Counted from the first letter of the stretch, positions 32,501 through 41,509 are shown. The stretch: 64,000 nt of DNA from Hyphomicrobiales bacterium (GCA_021775475.1 JAJFHS010000073.1:1-64000), one strand, 5' to 3'. Translations and numbers: made by a program. The notes: a model not told the origin generated them from the letters alone.

Positions 32501-32585
32501 ACGACAGAGCAGCATCGCGATCAATCAGGCGGCCAAAGGCACCTTGTGATCGGGAGGAAGGAATTCTGTAAGGTTTACCGCTCAT
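29538..32585 (-). CDS. soxA: Sarcosine oxidase alpha subunit
   Basis: A 1015-residue alpha subunit. The N-terminus has the ferredoxin-like GFKGDTLASALLANGVRLFG with RSFKYHRPRG. A dinucleotide site DVLIAGGGIAGLAAALAAAE lies near residue 180, and the C-terminal third is a GcvT-like folate-binding domain (EVKGPDAGVFLDRIY, GLTAYGTEPLHVMRAEKGF). The enzyme oxidises sarcosine to glycine, passing the methyl carbon to tetrahydrofolate as methylene-THF. Length is normal for the family. Starts overlapping the soxD stop (ATGA). Confidence 0.95.
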   Translation of the reverse strand: MSGKPYRIPSSRSQGAFGRLIDRDAALSFTFDDKTYTGFKGDTLASALLANGVRLFGRSFKYHRPRGVIAAGPEEPNALVSVGSGATHEPNNRITDVELYDGLVATSQNRWPSLAFDVSAINNTFSRLIPSGFYYKTFMWPAKLWPHYEHIIRHAAGLGTAPQEEDEAVYEQVHVNCDVLIAGGGIAGLAAALAAAEVGARVIIADLSPRFGGAADCIDGKIDSAAPLAWAKKAVKKLAAMDNVYILPRTTVTGHYDHNWVLMCERLSDHISEADRLANRPRHRLWKVRAKKVIVATGAFERPLTFANNDRPGVMLASAARSYATRYGVTPGERAVIFTNNDDAYLTALTLQDAGVSVPKIIDVREDTKSALISRAEDAGIEIIHSSVISNVETSFGGTSIEGVQIATRTATGRLAQPFARIECDLVCMSGGWNPAVHLFAHVNGSVRFDDTLQTFRPDQTSEAIVAIGAANGHFDLSTTIDESFDKGYAAGKSATGKSRPKKAVPPKARQDERSPLEALWFAPAKGSLNEGNKHFIDFQNDVTAADIELAAREGYRSVEHLKRYTTLGMATDQGKTSNISALGILADTLNTTIPAAGATRFRPPFTPFSLGSIAGTQAKHLFQPVRRTPIATWHHDNNCDMEPVGLWRRPFCYRHGTEDRQAAITREILATREKAGIIDLSSLGKIEVKGPDAGVFLDRIYSNVFSTLKPGRCRYGLMMNEDGFLFDDGVTVRLAEDHFLMHTTSGNADRIVGWLEEWHQTEWPDLKLFITPVTENYTQFAVAGPHSRDILQKLESTIDFSREAFTPLDYKSGELCGVPVRIYRISFSGELSYEISVPANYGLAMWQALMVAGKEFGLTAYGTEPLHVMRAEKGFIAIGDETDGTVTPLDLDLGWAVSKKKVDYIGKRSLQRSFLKGDERKEMVGLLTDDPKEVLPDGCYAVEQLLDKPPMKMIGHVSSSYYSPTLNRSIAFGLIKNGRARMGDTLQFPLEDKVVSAKVVSPVFYDSEGERQNA

Positions 32586-32887
32586 TTTTTACCTGCTTTT
32601 TTGAGTTCTGCCGGTGGTTTATCAGTAATCAGATAGGTTTTGGAAATGACCATGGTGGCGGTATCACGCAAGGCATGAAACCATTTGCCGCAGCCGCGTT
32701 CACACAACCAGCGTTCGCTGTGAAGTCCACGCGGGTTTTTACGCACGTAGAGATAATCGCGTTGGGCCTCATCGCCAACCTTGTCCGGGTTGGATGAAGT
32801 AGGACGTTGAATGTGACCTTCACCACCATAGTGGAAATCAGTCTCATCACCTTCACAGTCACATATGGGACATTTTATCAAAAGCAT
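32582..32887 (-). CDS. soxD: Sarcosine oxidase delta subunit
   Basis: A 101-residue zinc-binding delta subunit. The cysteine ligands are visible in IKCPICDCEGDETDFHY near the start and in ERWLCERGCGKWFHALRDT. The RDYLYVRKNPRG stretch between them is conserved in the family. It lies 15 bp after soxB and overlaps soxA, within the soxBDAG operon. It carries no catalytic cofactor. Confidence 0.93.
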   Translation of the reverse strand: MLLIKCPICDCEGDETDFHYGGEGHIQRPTSSNPDKVGDEAQRDYLYVRKNPRGLHSERWLCERGCGKWFHALRDTATMVISKTYLITDKPPAELKKAGKK

Positions 32888-32902
32888 GAGTGCGCTTATC
32901 CT

Positions 32903-34153
32903 TTAATGAGCAACGCCAGCGGCGATGCTTTCATCTATCAAACGCCCCTCAGCAAACCGGTTTAAACCAAATGGCTCGGCAATCGGATGTGGTCTGTCAT
33001 TGGCAATGGTATCGGCAAATACCAGTCCCGATCCGGGTATGGATTTGAAACCGCCGGTGCCCCAACCGCAATTGAGATAAAGCCCGTCCACATCGGTTTT
33101 GCCGATAATCGGGCTGCGATCACCGGTCATATCGACAATCCCCGCCCATTGGCGCAGCATTTTCAACCGCCGGATAATCGGAAACAGTTCAGCCAGCGAT
33201 GTGATCGTATGCTCAATCGCTGGAAAGCTGCCGCGTTGTGAATAATTGTTGTATTCATCAGCCCCGCCGCCAATTACCAGCTCGCCTTTATCGCTCTGGC
33301 TCATGTAGCCATGCACAGTGCCCGCCATAATCACCACATCAAGAACCGGCTTGATCGGCTCCGAGACGCAAGCCTGAAGCGTAACACTTTCGATGGGCAG
33401 CTTTAATCCCGCCATATCTCCCAGCAAAGTCGTCGAACCGGCGGTAACAATGGCTACTTTTTTAGCTTTAATATGTCCCTTGACGGTATCAATGCCGGTG
33501 ACTTTTCCGCCTCTACGCGTAATACCGGTCACCGCGCAATTTTGCAGAATATCGACACCAAGATTATCAGCACCGCGCGCATAGCCCCAGGCAACGGCAT
33601 CATGGCGGGCGGTGCCGCCACGCGGTTGGTAAAGTGCGCCCAACAGCGGATAGCGCGCCGTCGGCGATACATTCAAAATCGGAATTTTGCGCTTGACTTC
33701 TTCAGCTGAGACCATCCGGCTTTCAATGCCGCTGAGCCGATTGGCGTGGGCGTGGCGTTTAAATCCGCGCAATTCATGTTCGGTCATACACAACATGAAC
33801 AATCCGCGCGGCGAAAACATCACATTGTAATTTAATTCCTGGGCCAAACCCTCATAGAGGCTGCGCGACAGCTCATAGATTGCCGCACTTTCATCCTGCA
33901 GGTAATTCGAGCGGATAATTGTGGTGTTGCGCCCGGTGTTGCCACCGCCGAGCCAACCTTTTTCGACCACTGCAACATTGGTGAGATTGTGCCTTTTGGC
34001 GAGATAATAGGCTGTCGCCAGCCCATGGCCTCCGGCGCCGATAATGACAATATCATACTCCGATTTCGGCTCGGGGCTGCGCCAGGCCAGTCCCCAGCCT
34101 TTGTGGTAATTTGCCGCATTGCGGGCAAGGGTGAAAATCGAGTATTTTTGCAT
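32903..34153 (-). CDS. soxB: Sarcosine oxidase beta subunit
   Basis: A 416-residue FAD enzyme subunit carrying the sarcosine site. The Rossmann motif DIVIIGAGGHGLATAYYLAK lies near residue 35. The segment GGTARHDAVAWGYARGA contains the His that in the characterised enzyme holds FMN covalently. The C-terminal GLYLNCGWGTGGFKSIPGSG matches the family flavin pocket. First gene of the leftward soxBDAG operon. The 269-bp gap to ccmI (34154-34422) shows no clear promoter or operator by eye. Confidence 0.95.
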   Translation of the reverse strand: MQKYSIFTLARNAANYHKGWGLAWRSPEPKSEYDIVIIGAGGHGLATAYYLAKRHNLTNVAVVEKGWLGGGNTGRNTTIIRSNYLQDESAAIYELSRSLYEGLAQELNYNVMFSPRGLFMLCMTEHELRGFKRHAHANRLSGIESRMVSAEEVKRKIPILNVSPTARYPLLGALYQPRGGTARHDAVAWGYARGADNLGVDILQNCAVTGITRRGGKVTGIDTVKGHIKAKKVAIVTAGSTTLLGDMAGLKLPIESVTLQACVSEPIKPVLDVVIMAGTVHGYMSQSDKGELVIGGGADEYNNYSQRGSFPAIEHTITSLAELFPIIRRLKMLRQWAGIVDMTGDRSPIIGKTDVDGLYLNCGWGTGGFKSIPGSGLVFADTIANDRPHPIAEPFGLNRFAEGRLIDESIAAGVAH

Positions 34154-34422
34154 GGAATATGAACGCTCTGCTAATCTAAATTAAAAAACGATCCTTTGTC
34201 GGTTGCCCGATTTGGCCATCGATGATATTTAACACTCAAACTTGATAGTCATCCTGGCATTACGACATTTAGTTTAACCAGACCGACATGGTATGAATCT
34301 CAACGACACGCTGCCTTGGCCAGGATCAGTTATCAAGTTTTTATCGGTCGAACAAATGCCATAAAAGCATTTTATGGATAAACTAAGTAATTTATGTATG
34401 AAACATAGAAATTGAACCATCA

Positions 34423-35994
34423 ATGATTTTATGGATTATTCTGGCAGTTATGACTGCTGTCGCCGTGCTAGTCGTACTTCTTCCGCTCATGCGTCAGGGC
34501 AAGGATGTTGAGGGGGCGGAAGCTTCCGATGTGGCGGTTTATAAAGACCAGCTAGATGAGATAAAGAGCGATTTTGATCGCGGGTTACTGCCCGAATCGG
34601 AAGCCGAGGCTGCGCGCGCCGAAATAGCACGCCGCTTGTTGAAGGCCGCCGATAGCAATGATGCCGAGGCAGTCCAGGCTGCAGGCAAGACCAGTCTGGT
34701 CAGAAAACTGACCACGGTCATTGCTATCGTCTTTATTCCCGGCATCTCGATGGGTTTTTATCTGCTCACCGGCTCGCCTGATTTGCCGGGCCAGCCGTTT
34801 GCCGAGCGTGCGCCAGTCCAATCATCAACCACAGTTGCCGAAAACGATGCAACCAAACAGTTGATTGCCCGTGCCGAAGCCCATTTGGCTGAGAACCCCG
34901 ATGATATTCGCGGTTGGGAAATTCTCGCACCGATCTATACCCGCCTGAGGCGTTTTAGTGATGCGACCTTTGCCCTCAAAAGGGTAATGGACCTGAGCGG
35001 TAACGCTCCCAAAGCCACAGCTGATTACGGTGAATCGCTAATCATCGCCAACCGCGGAGATGTTCCTCCCCAAGCCTTAACAGTTTTTCGCAACCTGCTC
35101 AAAAACAACCCGAAAATGCCGCGGCCGCTGCATTATATCGCACTGGCAGACGCGCAAGCCGGTCGGCTTAAAGAAGCCGCTGTGAAATGGCGGTCTCTTC
35201 TGGCTGAAAATGCTCAGGATGTACCCTGGCGCGCAGATATAGAACGTCTGGCAGCGAAGGCTGAAGCGGAAAGCGGAAGCGCGCCAAAAACTGCCGTTTC
35301 CTCAGCCACACCTGCCAATTCCGGGCAAGTAACACCGCAAGGCGGTCAGCTTCCAGCCCTGAGCGATGAGCAGATGAAGGCGGGCAATTCAATGGGCGCT
35401 GAAGCGCGCCAGCAAATGATTGTCGGAATGGTCAAGCGTCTGTCCGACCGGCTGGCAGAAAATGGTGGCCCGGTTGAGGACTGGATAAAACTGGCCCGAA
35501 CCCGGCAGGTGCTCGGTCAAACCGATGCGGCCAAAGCTGCATTGGCAACAGCCCAAACCGCCTATGCCGATCAACCCCAGGCCTTAGCACAACTGAATAA
35601 TGCGCGCGCGCAACTGGGCTTTGAACGCGTCGCCAGTATTTCTGATGGAAACGCTGCTGTGCCCCAAACGGCCAAGCCATCACCAGCCTCCGCCCTGCCC
35701 GAGGGCAGCCGCCCTCCTGCTCTGAGCCAGGAGCAGATGAATGCCGGCGGCGCCATGGATGCAAATTCCCGTCAGGCAATGATTGCCACCATGGTCAAAC
35801 GTCTGTCTGATCGATTGGCGCAAGAGGGTGGAAGTGTGGGGGAATGGGTCAGATTGGCTCGGGCTTACACGGTAATGGGCAACAATGATCAGGCTAAAGC
35901 AGCATTGGCGTCGGCTGAAGTTGCCTATGCTGACAAGCCTGAAAGCCTGGCGCAGTTAAAAAACGCGCGTACGCAATTAGGAATTGAACCATGA
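34423..35994 (+). CDS. ccmI: Cytochrome c maturation protein CcmI (CycH)
   Basis: A 523-residue apocytochrome chaperone. The N-terminal membrane anchor (ILWIILAVMTAVAVLVVLLP) and short loop with VYKDQLDEIKSDFDRGLLPE, then a second helix, form the CcmI-1 part. The rest is periplasmic with TPR repeats (IRGWEILAPIYTRLRRFSDA). Unusually, the last 200 residues consist of two similar blocks of about 95 residues, each starting ALS-EQM-AG and ending QLG-E, separated by an Ala/Pro linker. First gene of the ccmIEFH operon; CcmI delivers apocytochrome to CcmFH. Confidence 0.93.
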   Translation: MILWIILAVMTAVAVLVVLLPLMRQGKDVEGAEASDVAVYKDQLDEIKSDFDRGLLPESEAEAARAEIARRLLKAADSNDAEAVQAAGKTSLVRKLTTVIAIVFIPGISMGFYLLTGSPDLPGQPFAERAPVQSSTTVAENDATKQLIARAEAHLAENPDDIRGWEILAPIYTRLRRFSDATFALKRVMDLSGNAPKATADYGESLIIANRGDVPPQALTVFRNLLKNNPKMPRPLHYIALADAQAGRLKEAAVKWRSLLAENAQDVPWRADIERLAAKAEAESGSAPKTAVSSATPANSGQVTPQGGQLPALSDEQMKAGNSMGAEARQQMIVGMVKRLSDRLAENGGPVEDWIKLARTRQVLGQTDAAKAALATAQTAYADQPQALAQLNNARAQLGFERVASISDGNAAVPQTAKPSPASALPEGSRPPALSQEQMNAGGAMDANSRQAMIATMVKRLSDRLAQEGGSVGEWVRLARAYTVMGNNDQAKAALASAEVAYADKPESLAQLKNARTQLGIEP

Positions 35995-36052
35995 CGGCGA
36001 AGCGTAACCGAAATTCGATTTCCCGGTTCGGGGGCAACGAGGAAGTATTAAT

Positions 36053-36496
36053 ATGACACGTAAACAACGACGTATGGGTGTTATCGGCATCGGATTTGTG
36101 CTTTTGGCAGCAGCCGTAGCCCTGATCTCCTTTGCGCTTGAAGATACGATTGTCTTCTTCTATGGTCCAACAGAGGTGGTTGAAAAGAAAATCTCTCCCG
36201 GCACGCGGTTTCGTCTTGGTGGTCTGGTGGAAGAGGGCAGTGTCAAGCGTGGAGAAAGTAAAACCGTCAAATTTGCGGTGACGGATTTAAACACCTCCAT
36301 GCCTGTGGTTTACGTTGGTATATTGCCTGATCTTTTTCGCGAGGGTCAGGGTGTTGTGACCGAGGGCGTGCTTAATCAGCGGGGCGTATTTGAAGCAGAT
36401 TCAGTTTTGGCCAAACATGACGAAAACTATATGCCAGCTGAAGTGGCTGACGCGCTCAAGAAGCAAGGCAAGTGGAATCCAGAAGATAAAACCTGA
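36053..36496 (+). CDS. ccmE: Haem chaperone CcmE (CycJ)
   Basis: A 147-residue membrane-anchored periplasmic haem chaperone. One N-terminal helix ([19 protein letters not shown]) is followed by the OB-fold with [15 protein letters not shown] and [18 protein letters not shown]. The covalent haem-binding His lies in [10 protein letters not shown] near residue 122, as in all His-type CcmE. It takes haem from CcmCD and hands it to CcmF, encoded 42 bp downstream. Confidence 0.96.
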   Translation: MTRKQRRMGVIGIGFVLLAAAVALISFALEDTIVFFYGPTEVVEKKISPGTRFRLGGLVEEGSVKRGESKTVKFAVTDLNTSMPVVYVGILPDLFREGQGVVTEGVLNQRGVFEADSVLAKHDENYMPAEVADALKKQGKWNPEDKT

Positions 36497-36538
36497 TTGT
36501 TAACCTTTGGGTGATGGAATTTTAGAGGGAAAAGTTCG

Positions 36539-38539
36539 ATGGCAGCTGAAATTGGCTATTATTCATTAATATTGGCGCTTGTTTTGGCGATTTACCAGAG
36601 CATTTTTCCTTTTATTGGTGCTTCCAGAAACGATGAGAGGCTGATGGCCACGGCTGTTCCTGTCGCCCAGGCCCAATTCGGTTTTCTGATGGTGGCCTTC
36701 TTTGCCCTGATGTATGCCTATATTGTATCGGATTTCAGTGTTGAGAATGTCTTCAAAAACTCTCACACCGATAAGCCGATGATTTACAAAATTACCGGCG
36801 TCTGGGCCAATCACGAAGGTTCCATGGTATTGTGGGTATTGATCCTGACCCTGTTTGGTGCCGCTGTTGCAACTTTTGGCCAAAACCTGCCAGCACTCCT
36901 TAAAGCCCGCGTGCTGGGCGTGCAGGGAACCATTTCAGCCTCATTTTTGGCCTTTATTGTTGCCACATCAAACCCTTTTATTCGCCTGAGCCCGACGCCG
37001 CTTAACGGTCAAGGCATGAACCCGTTATTGCAGGATCCGGGGCTGGCCATTCATCCGCCGTTGCTTTATCTCGGCTATGTCGGGTTTTCGCTGGTGTTTT
37101 CATTCGCTATCGCCGCCCTCATCGAAGGCCGTGTGGATGCTGCCTGGGCGCGCTGGGTCCGGCCGTGGACGTTGCTTGCCTGGATGTTCCTGACCATGGG
37201 AATTTCCATGGGTTCATGGTGGGCCTATTATGAACTTGGCTGGGGTGGCTGGTGGTTCTGGGATCCGGTCGAAAACGCATCCTTCATGCCGTGGCTGGCC
37301 GGTACGGCGCTGTTGCATTCAGCCATTGTGGTGGAAAAACGCGACACCATGAAAGTGTGGACCATTCTTCTGGCCATCATCGCATTTTCGCTCAGCCTGC
37401 TTGGCACGTTTTTGGTGCGCTCAGGCGTATTGACGTCTGTTCATGCATTCGCCACAGATCCTGAACGCGGTCTGTTCATCTTAGGAATTCTGGCATTCTT
37501 TGTTGGCGGCGGTTTTGCATTGTTCGCTTGGCGCGCGCCTGCGTTCAAGTCTGGCGGCATGTTTGCACCGATTTCGCGTGAAGGCTGCCTGATGCTCAAC
37601 AATCTGATTTTGACCGTCGGTTGCGCCACAGTTTTTATTGGCACGCTTTATCCTTTGGTACTGGAAACCATAACCGGTTCCAAGATTTCAGTCGGCCCGC
37701 AATTCTTTAATGCAACCTTTACCCCCCTCATGGTGCCGCTGTTGTTGCTCGTGCCTCTGGGGCCGTTTCTGGCCTGGAAGCGCGGAGATCTGGCGGCTGT
37801 CGCTCAACGTTTGAGTGCTGCTGCACTGTTTACTGCCGTCATACTGGTGTTTGTCTTCGCCTGGGTGGAAAAAGGTCCGATTATGGCCCCGTTCGGTGTC
37901 GCCATTGCCGCCTGGTTGGTGGCGGGTGCGGTTAGCGAATTTGCCTTCCGTATCGGCTTGTTCCGGGTCGCATTGATGGATTCGCTAAGACGAGCTGTCA
38001 AACTTCCACGCTCCGTATGGGGTACTTCTCTAGCTCACGGTGGCCTTGGTATTGTCGTGCTTGGTATTGTCGCTATTTCAGCCTGGCAGGTCGAAAAGGT
38101 GGAAGTGATTGACGTTGGTGGAACCATGCAGGTTTCCGGTATCGACGTTGAATTTGTCAGTATTGAACCGCGAACTGGTCCAAACTACAAAGACGATGTT
38201 GGGCTTTTTCGCATAAGCGTCGATGGTAAGTTGGTCACAGAAATTGAATCCGCCAAACGGTTGTATCAGGTTCCAGTCATGGCGACCACGGAAGCCGGTA
38301 TCTACTCGTTCTGGACTGGTGATATCTATGTGACGCTTGGTGATAAATCGAAAACAAAAAATGCCTGGACACTGCGAATATTCTTTAATCCACTGGCGCA
38401 GTTTATCTGGTTTGGAGCAGCGATTATGTTTGCCGGTGGTGCCATATCCCTGACCGACCGGCGTTACCGTGTTGGTGCGCCGCGCAAGAAGGGCAGCAAA
38501 AAGCGTGCAAAAGCACCAGCTAAAGAGGTGCCGGCATGA
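36539..38539 (+). CDS. ccmF: Cytochrome c haem lyase subunit CcmF (CycK)
   Basis: A 666-residue polytopic membrane protein. The tryptophan-rich haem-handling motif GWGGWWFWDPVENASFMPW lies near residue 235, with conserved histidines in TGVWANHEGSM, LAIHPPLLYLGY and TALLHSAIV. CcmF forms the cytochrome c synthetase with CcmH/CcmI and reduces haem for ligation. GAGGGAAAA precedes the ATG, and the stop overlaps the ccmH start (ATGA). Confidence 0.97.
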   Translation: MAAEIGYYSLILALVLAIYQSIFPFIGASRNDERLMATAVPVAQAQFGFLMVAFFALMYAYIVSDFSVENVFKNSHTDKPMIYKITGVWANHEGSMVLWVLILTLFGAAVATFGQNLPALLKARVLGVQGTISASFLAFIVATSNPFIRLSPTPLNGQGMNPLLQDPGLAIHPPLLYLGYVGFSLVFSFAIAALIEGRVDAAWARWVRPWTLLAWMFLTMGISMGSWWAYYELGWGGWWFWDPVENASFMPWLAGTALLHSAIVVEKRDTMKVWTILLAIIAFSLSLLGTFLVRSGVLTSVHAFATDPERGLFILGILAFFVGGGFALFAWRAPAFKSGGMFAPISREGCLMLNNLILTVGCATVFIGTLYPLVLETITGSKISVGPQFFNATFTPLMVPLLLLVPLGPFLAWKRGDLAAVAQRLSAAALFTAVILVFVFAWVEKGPIMAPFGVAIAAWLVAGAVSEFAFRIGLFRVALMDSLRRAVKLPRSVWGTSLAHGGLGIVVLGIVAISAWQVEKVEVIDVGGTMQVSGIDVEFVSIEPRTGPNYKDDVGLFRISVDGKLVTEIESAKRLYQVPVMATTEAGIYSFWTGDIYVTLGDKSKTKNAWTLRIFFNPLAQFIWFGAAIMFAGGAISLTDRRYRVGAPRKKGSKKRAKAPAKEVPA

Positions 38540-39018
38540 GCCGTTTTCGGTTGGCGATAATAGCGTTGTTTCTGGCATTCAGCTTCGGTCTGCCGGTCAA
38601 TACGGCCACGGCTGTTTTGCCAGATGAAGTGCTCGATGATCCTGTTCTCGAGGGACGTGCCCGCGAAATTTCGACCTTGTTAAGGTGTCTGGTTTGTCAA
38701 AACCAGAATATCGATGAATCTGCTGCATCTCTGGCCCGAGATCTGCGCCTGATTGTGCGCGAGCGCCTTGTGGATGGGGATACGGATGATCAGGTGTTGA
38801 ACTTTATTGTCGATAGATACGGCGAATTTGTTCTTCTCAAACCGCGTCTGACACCGGGAACAATCCTGCTGTGGTTTGGCCCCGCCGTTCTCATTATTAT
38901 CGGCAGCATTGGTATCTTCTTTATGATGCGCCGCCGTGTGGCTGAAGCCAAGGCATCGGGTCCGGTTGTTCTGTCAAAGGCCGAGGAAAAAGAACTCGAA
39001 AAACTGCTGCGTCAATGA
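38536..39018 (+). CDS. ccmH: Cytochrome c maturation thiol protein CcmH (CycL)
   Basis: A 160-residue protein with a signal peptide, the redox motif LRCLVCQNQNIDESAA (CxxC) near residue 51, and a C-terminal membrane helix (TILLWFGPAVLIIIGSIGIF). It reduces the haem-binding cysteines of apocytochrome c before ligation. Last gene of the ccmIEFH operon, as in rhizobial cycHJKL. The ccmABCDG genes are not in this window. Confidence 0.96.
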   Translation: MSRFRLAIIALFLAFSFGLPVNTATAVLPDEVLDDPVLEGRAREISTLLRCLVCQNQNIDESAASLARDLRLIVRERLVDGDTDDQVLNFIVDRYGEFVLLKPRLTPGTILLWFGPAVLIIIGSIGIFFMMRRRVAEAKASGPVVLSKAEEKELEKLLRQ

Positions 39019-39111
39019 AGAACCTTACCAACTTGTAATCTTGCGGACAGACTGCCGCAAGGTGGTGCCAGCCATAGTCAGTTCAGGTTAATCTGACTAT
39101 GGAGTCACCTT

Positions 39112-40641
39112 ATGACATTGATTACGAAACGCGCAGATAGCGCAAAAAAACCTCACAAAACAAATCGCTTATATGTGGCCCTGGGCCTGGCCGCCGCCCT
39201 TGGGACAGGTGCTGTGGTCTCGCTGGGGCAAAGTCAGGCGCAAAATGCCCTGACCATGCCGCCAACCAGCAATCCCGCAGCAGCATCCTTTGGATTTGCT
39301 GATCTTGTGGCGCGGGTAAAACCAGCTGTTGTCAGCATTCGGGTTAAGCGTGAAATTGGCAATGTATCGTTCGAGCCCGGCCATCCTCGCGGCAACGGTC
39401 GATCATTTGGCAATATGCCCAATATCCCTAAGGACAGCCCGTTTTATGATTTCTTTGAGCGTTTCCAACGTGGGCCCTCCTCTCAGCAACAGGGTCCAAA
39501 ACCCAAACGCTATGGCATGGCGCAAGGTGCGGGATTTTTTATCTCCGCCGACGGCTATGTAGTCACCAACAACCATGTGGTCAAAGATTCCAGTAAAATC
39601 GAAATTGTCACCTCAACCGGTGAAGTGCTTGATGTTGAGCTGATTGGCCGCGACCCCAAAACCGATCTGGCTCTGCTCAAGGTGCCGGGCAACAGAAAAT
39701 TTGATTATGTCGAATTGACTTCAGCACCGGCGCGTGTGGGTGATTGGGTAATGGCGGTCGGTAATCCGTTTGGTCTCAACGGATCGGTTACAACCGGCAT
39801 TGTCTCGGCGCGTGGCCGCGACATCGGCTCAGGCCCCTATGATGATTTTATTCAGATTGATGCCGCCATCAATCGCGGCAACTCCGGTGGCCCCGCCTTT
39901 AATCTCAAAGGCGAAGTGATTGGTGTCAACACCGCTATTTTCTCACCCTCCGGCGGCAGCGTCGGTATCGGCTTTGCCATCCCCGCCAGCATGGTGAAAT
40001 CGGTGGTGGCTGATTTGAAAGACAATGGCAGCGTTACCCGCGGCTGGCTAGGTGTGCAGATCCAGCCAATAACAAAAGACATCGCCGATGGTCTCGGCAT
40101 GAAAAAAGCCGGTGGTGCGCTCATCGCTGATGTGTTTGATGGTAGTCCGGCCAAAGCTGCAGGGTTTGAAACCGGTGATGCTGTTATCACCTTGAACAAA
40201 AAACCGGTAAAAGGTCCCAAAGAGCTTGCGCGCATGGTGGCCAAATTGAAACCGAATGAGAAGATTACCTTCACCATTGTTCGCGATGGCAGCAAAATAA
40301 CGCGTACCGTCAAAATCGGTAAACTGCCGGGCAGTGATAAGCAGGCGTCATTAAACAAGCCAGCGCAAAAACTCAATCTCGCGTCTTTGGGCCTGTCATT
40401 TGCAAACAAACCGGGTTTGGGTGTTGTGGTAAGTGCGGTTGATGCCGATGGTTTGGCAGCCACCAAGGGTATCAAACGCGGTGATGTGGTGCTCGAAGTC
40501 TCTGGGAAAGCGGTTACCAGCCCCGGCGACATTGAAAACCGTATCAGCAAAATTAGCAAAGCAGGAAAAAAGACAGCCCTGTTTCTGATTAAATCAAAAC
40601 GGGGAAAGCGCTTCATCGCCCTGTCTCTCGGTAAGGCCTGA
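39112..40641 (+). CDS. degP: Periplasmic Do/DegP-family serine protease
   Basis: A 509-residue HtrA protease-chaperone. After a signal segment (YVALGLAAALGTGAVVSLGQ, then SQAQN), the trypsin-like domain shows His in VTNNHVVKDSS, Asp in DPKTDLALLKV and Ser in NRGNSGGPAFNLKG. Two PDZ domains follow (around RGWLGVQIQPITKDIADGL and KPGLGVVVSAVDADGLAA). It degrades or refolds damaged envelope proteins. It lies 93 bp behind ccmH and is followed by a terminator and a two-component pair, the usual rhizobial order. Confidence 0.95.
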   Translation: MTLITKRADSAKKPHKTNRLYVALGLAAALGTGAVVSLGQSQAQNALTMPPTSNPAAASFGFADLVARVKPAVVSIRVKREIGNVSFEPGHPRGNGRSFGNMPNIPKDSPFYDFFERFQRGPSSQQQGPKPKRYGMAQGAGFFISADGYVVTNNHVVKDSSKIEIVTSTGEVLDVELIGRDPKTDLALLKVPGNRKFDYVELTSAPARVGDWVMAVGNPFGLNGSVTTGIVSARGRDIGSGPYDDFIQIDAAINRGNSGGPAFNLKGEVIGVNTAIFSPSGGSVGIGFAIPASMVKSVVADLKDNGSVTRGWLGVQIQPITKDIADGLGMKKAGGALIADVFDGSPAKAAGFETGDAVITLNKKPVKGPKELARMVAKLKPNEKITFTIVRDGSKITRTVKIGKLPGSDKQASLNKPAQKLNLASLGLSFANKPGLGVVVSAVDADGLAATKGIKRGDVVLEVSGKAVTSPGDIENRISKISKAGKKTALFLIKSKRGKRFIALSLGKA

Positions 40642-40704
40642 ACCGGCAAAACTGAAGCAGTGACAGATGACCTCGCAGGTTTGTGAATAATGCGGGGTAA
40701 TCTG

Positions 40705-40757
40705 AGGCCGCGCCCAAGACGCTTCCCCCCAAGAGGTGTCAGGTGCGGCCTTATTTT
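40705..40757 (+). terminator. Probable terminator downstream of degP
   Basis: AGGCCGC at 40705-40711 pairs with GCGGCCT at 40745-40751, followed by TATTTTTT. The loop is 33 bases and can fold further. It lies 60-110 bp after the degP stop and before the response regulator gene. Confidence 0.5.
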
Positions 40758-40828
40758 TTAATGCAACTGGTGCAAAGCGGCAACAACACCATATAATAGT
40801 CAGGCTCGAAGTGATGAACGGGAAACAT

Positions 40829-41509
40829 ATGCGCATTTTGGTGCTTGAAGATGATTGCGAGGCGGCTGCCTACCTGGTTAAGGGGTTAAAGGAAAGCGGC
40901 CACGTCAGCGATCACGCAAGTGATGGCGACGAAGGCCTGGAGATGGTGGGCGTGCGCGATTATGACGTCTTGATTGTCGATAGGATGTTACCCAAACGCG
41001 ATGGCCTGTCCGTGGTCCAGACCTTGCGCGACAAGGGCGATGATACCCCGGTATTGATCCTTAGTGCGCTCAGCAAGGTTGATGATCGCATTGAAGGATT
41101 GCGCGCTGGAGGGGATGATTACCTCACCAAACCCTATTCATTTTCTGAGTTGTTGGCTCGGGTCGAAGGTCTTCACCGCCGCGCCAGTCCCAGTGCCGCT
41201 GAAACAAGTTACCGGGTTGCGGATCTGGAAATAGACTTGCTGTCGCGCCGCGCCTTTCGCGGTGGCGTTGAAATCCTGTTGCAGCCGCGCGAGTTCAGAT
41301 TGCTGGAATTCCTGATGAAACACGCAGGCCAGGTCGTCACCCGCACCATGTTGCTCGAACATGTCTGGGATTATCATTTCGATCCGCAGACCAATGTAAT
41401 TGACGTTCATATTTCGCGCTTGCGTTCAAAAATCGATAAAAACTTTGATAAACCTCTGCTGCACACCATCAGAGGTGCTGGATATTCATTACGTGACCCC
41501 ACTGATTAA
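40829..41509 (+). CDS. OmpR-family response regulator next to degP
   Basis: 226 residues from the ATG at 40829 (GGGAAA upstream; an ATG at 40814 is an alternative). Receiver domain with LEDDCEAAAY, the phospho-acceptor Asp in LIVDRMLPKRDG, and LSALSKVDDR and TKPYSFSE. The winged helix has LQPREFRLLEFLMKHAGQVV and HVWDYHFDPQTNVIDVHISR. The adjacent kinase overlaps its end by 17 bases. Placement next to degP suggests an envelope-stress or metal-type pair (CpxR/CusR-like architecture), but no target site was identified. Confidence 0.87.
   Translation: MRILVLEDDCEAAAYLVKGLKESGHVSDHASDGDEGLEMVGVRDYDVLIVDRMLPKRDGLSVVQTLRDKGDDTPVLILSALSKVDDRIEGLRAGGDDYLTKPYSFSELLARVEGLHRRASPSAAETSYRVADLEIDLLSRRAFRGGVEILLQPREFRLLEFLMKHAGQVVTRTMLLEHVWDYHFDPQTNVIDVHISRLRSKIDKNFDKPLLHTIRGAGYSLRDPTD

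Noticed and set aside
31530-32549. 339-codon plus-strand frame inside soxA
   Set aside because: It lies wholly opposite a strongly recognised gene, and its translation has no recognisable domain.
34154-34422. tRNA, small RNA or riboswitch in the soxB-ccmI gap
   Set aside because: No cloverleaf, conserved riboswitch core or convincing terminator could be drawn by eye.
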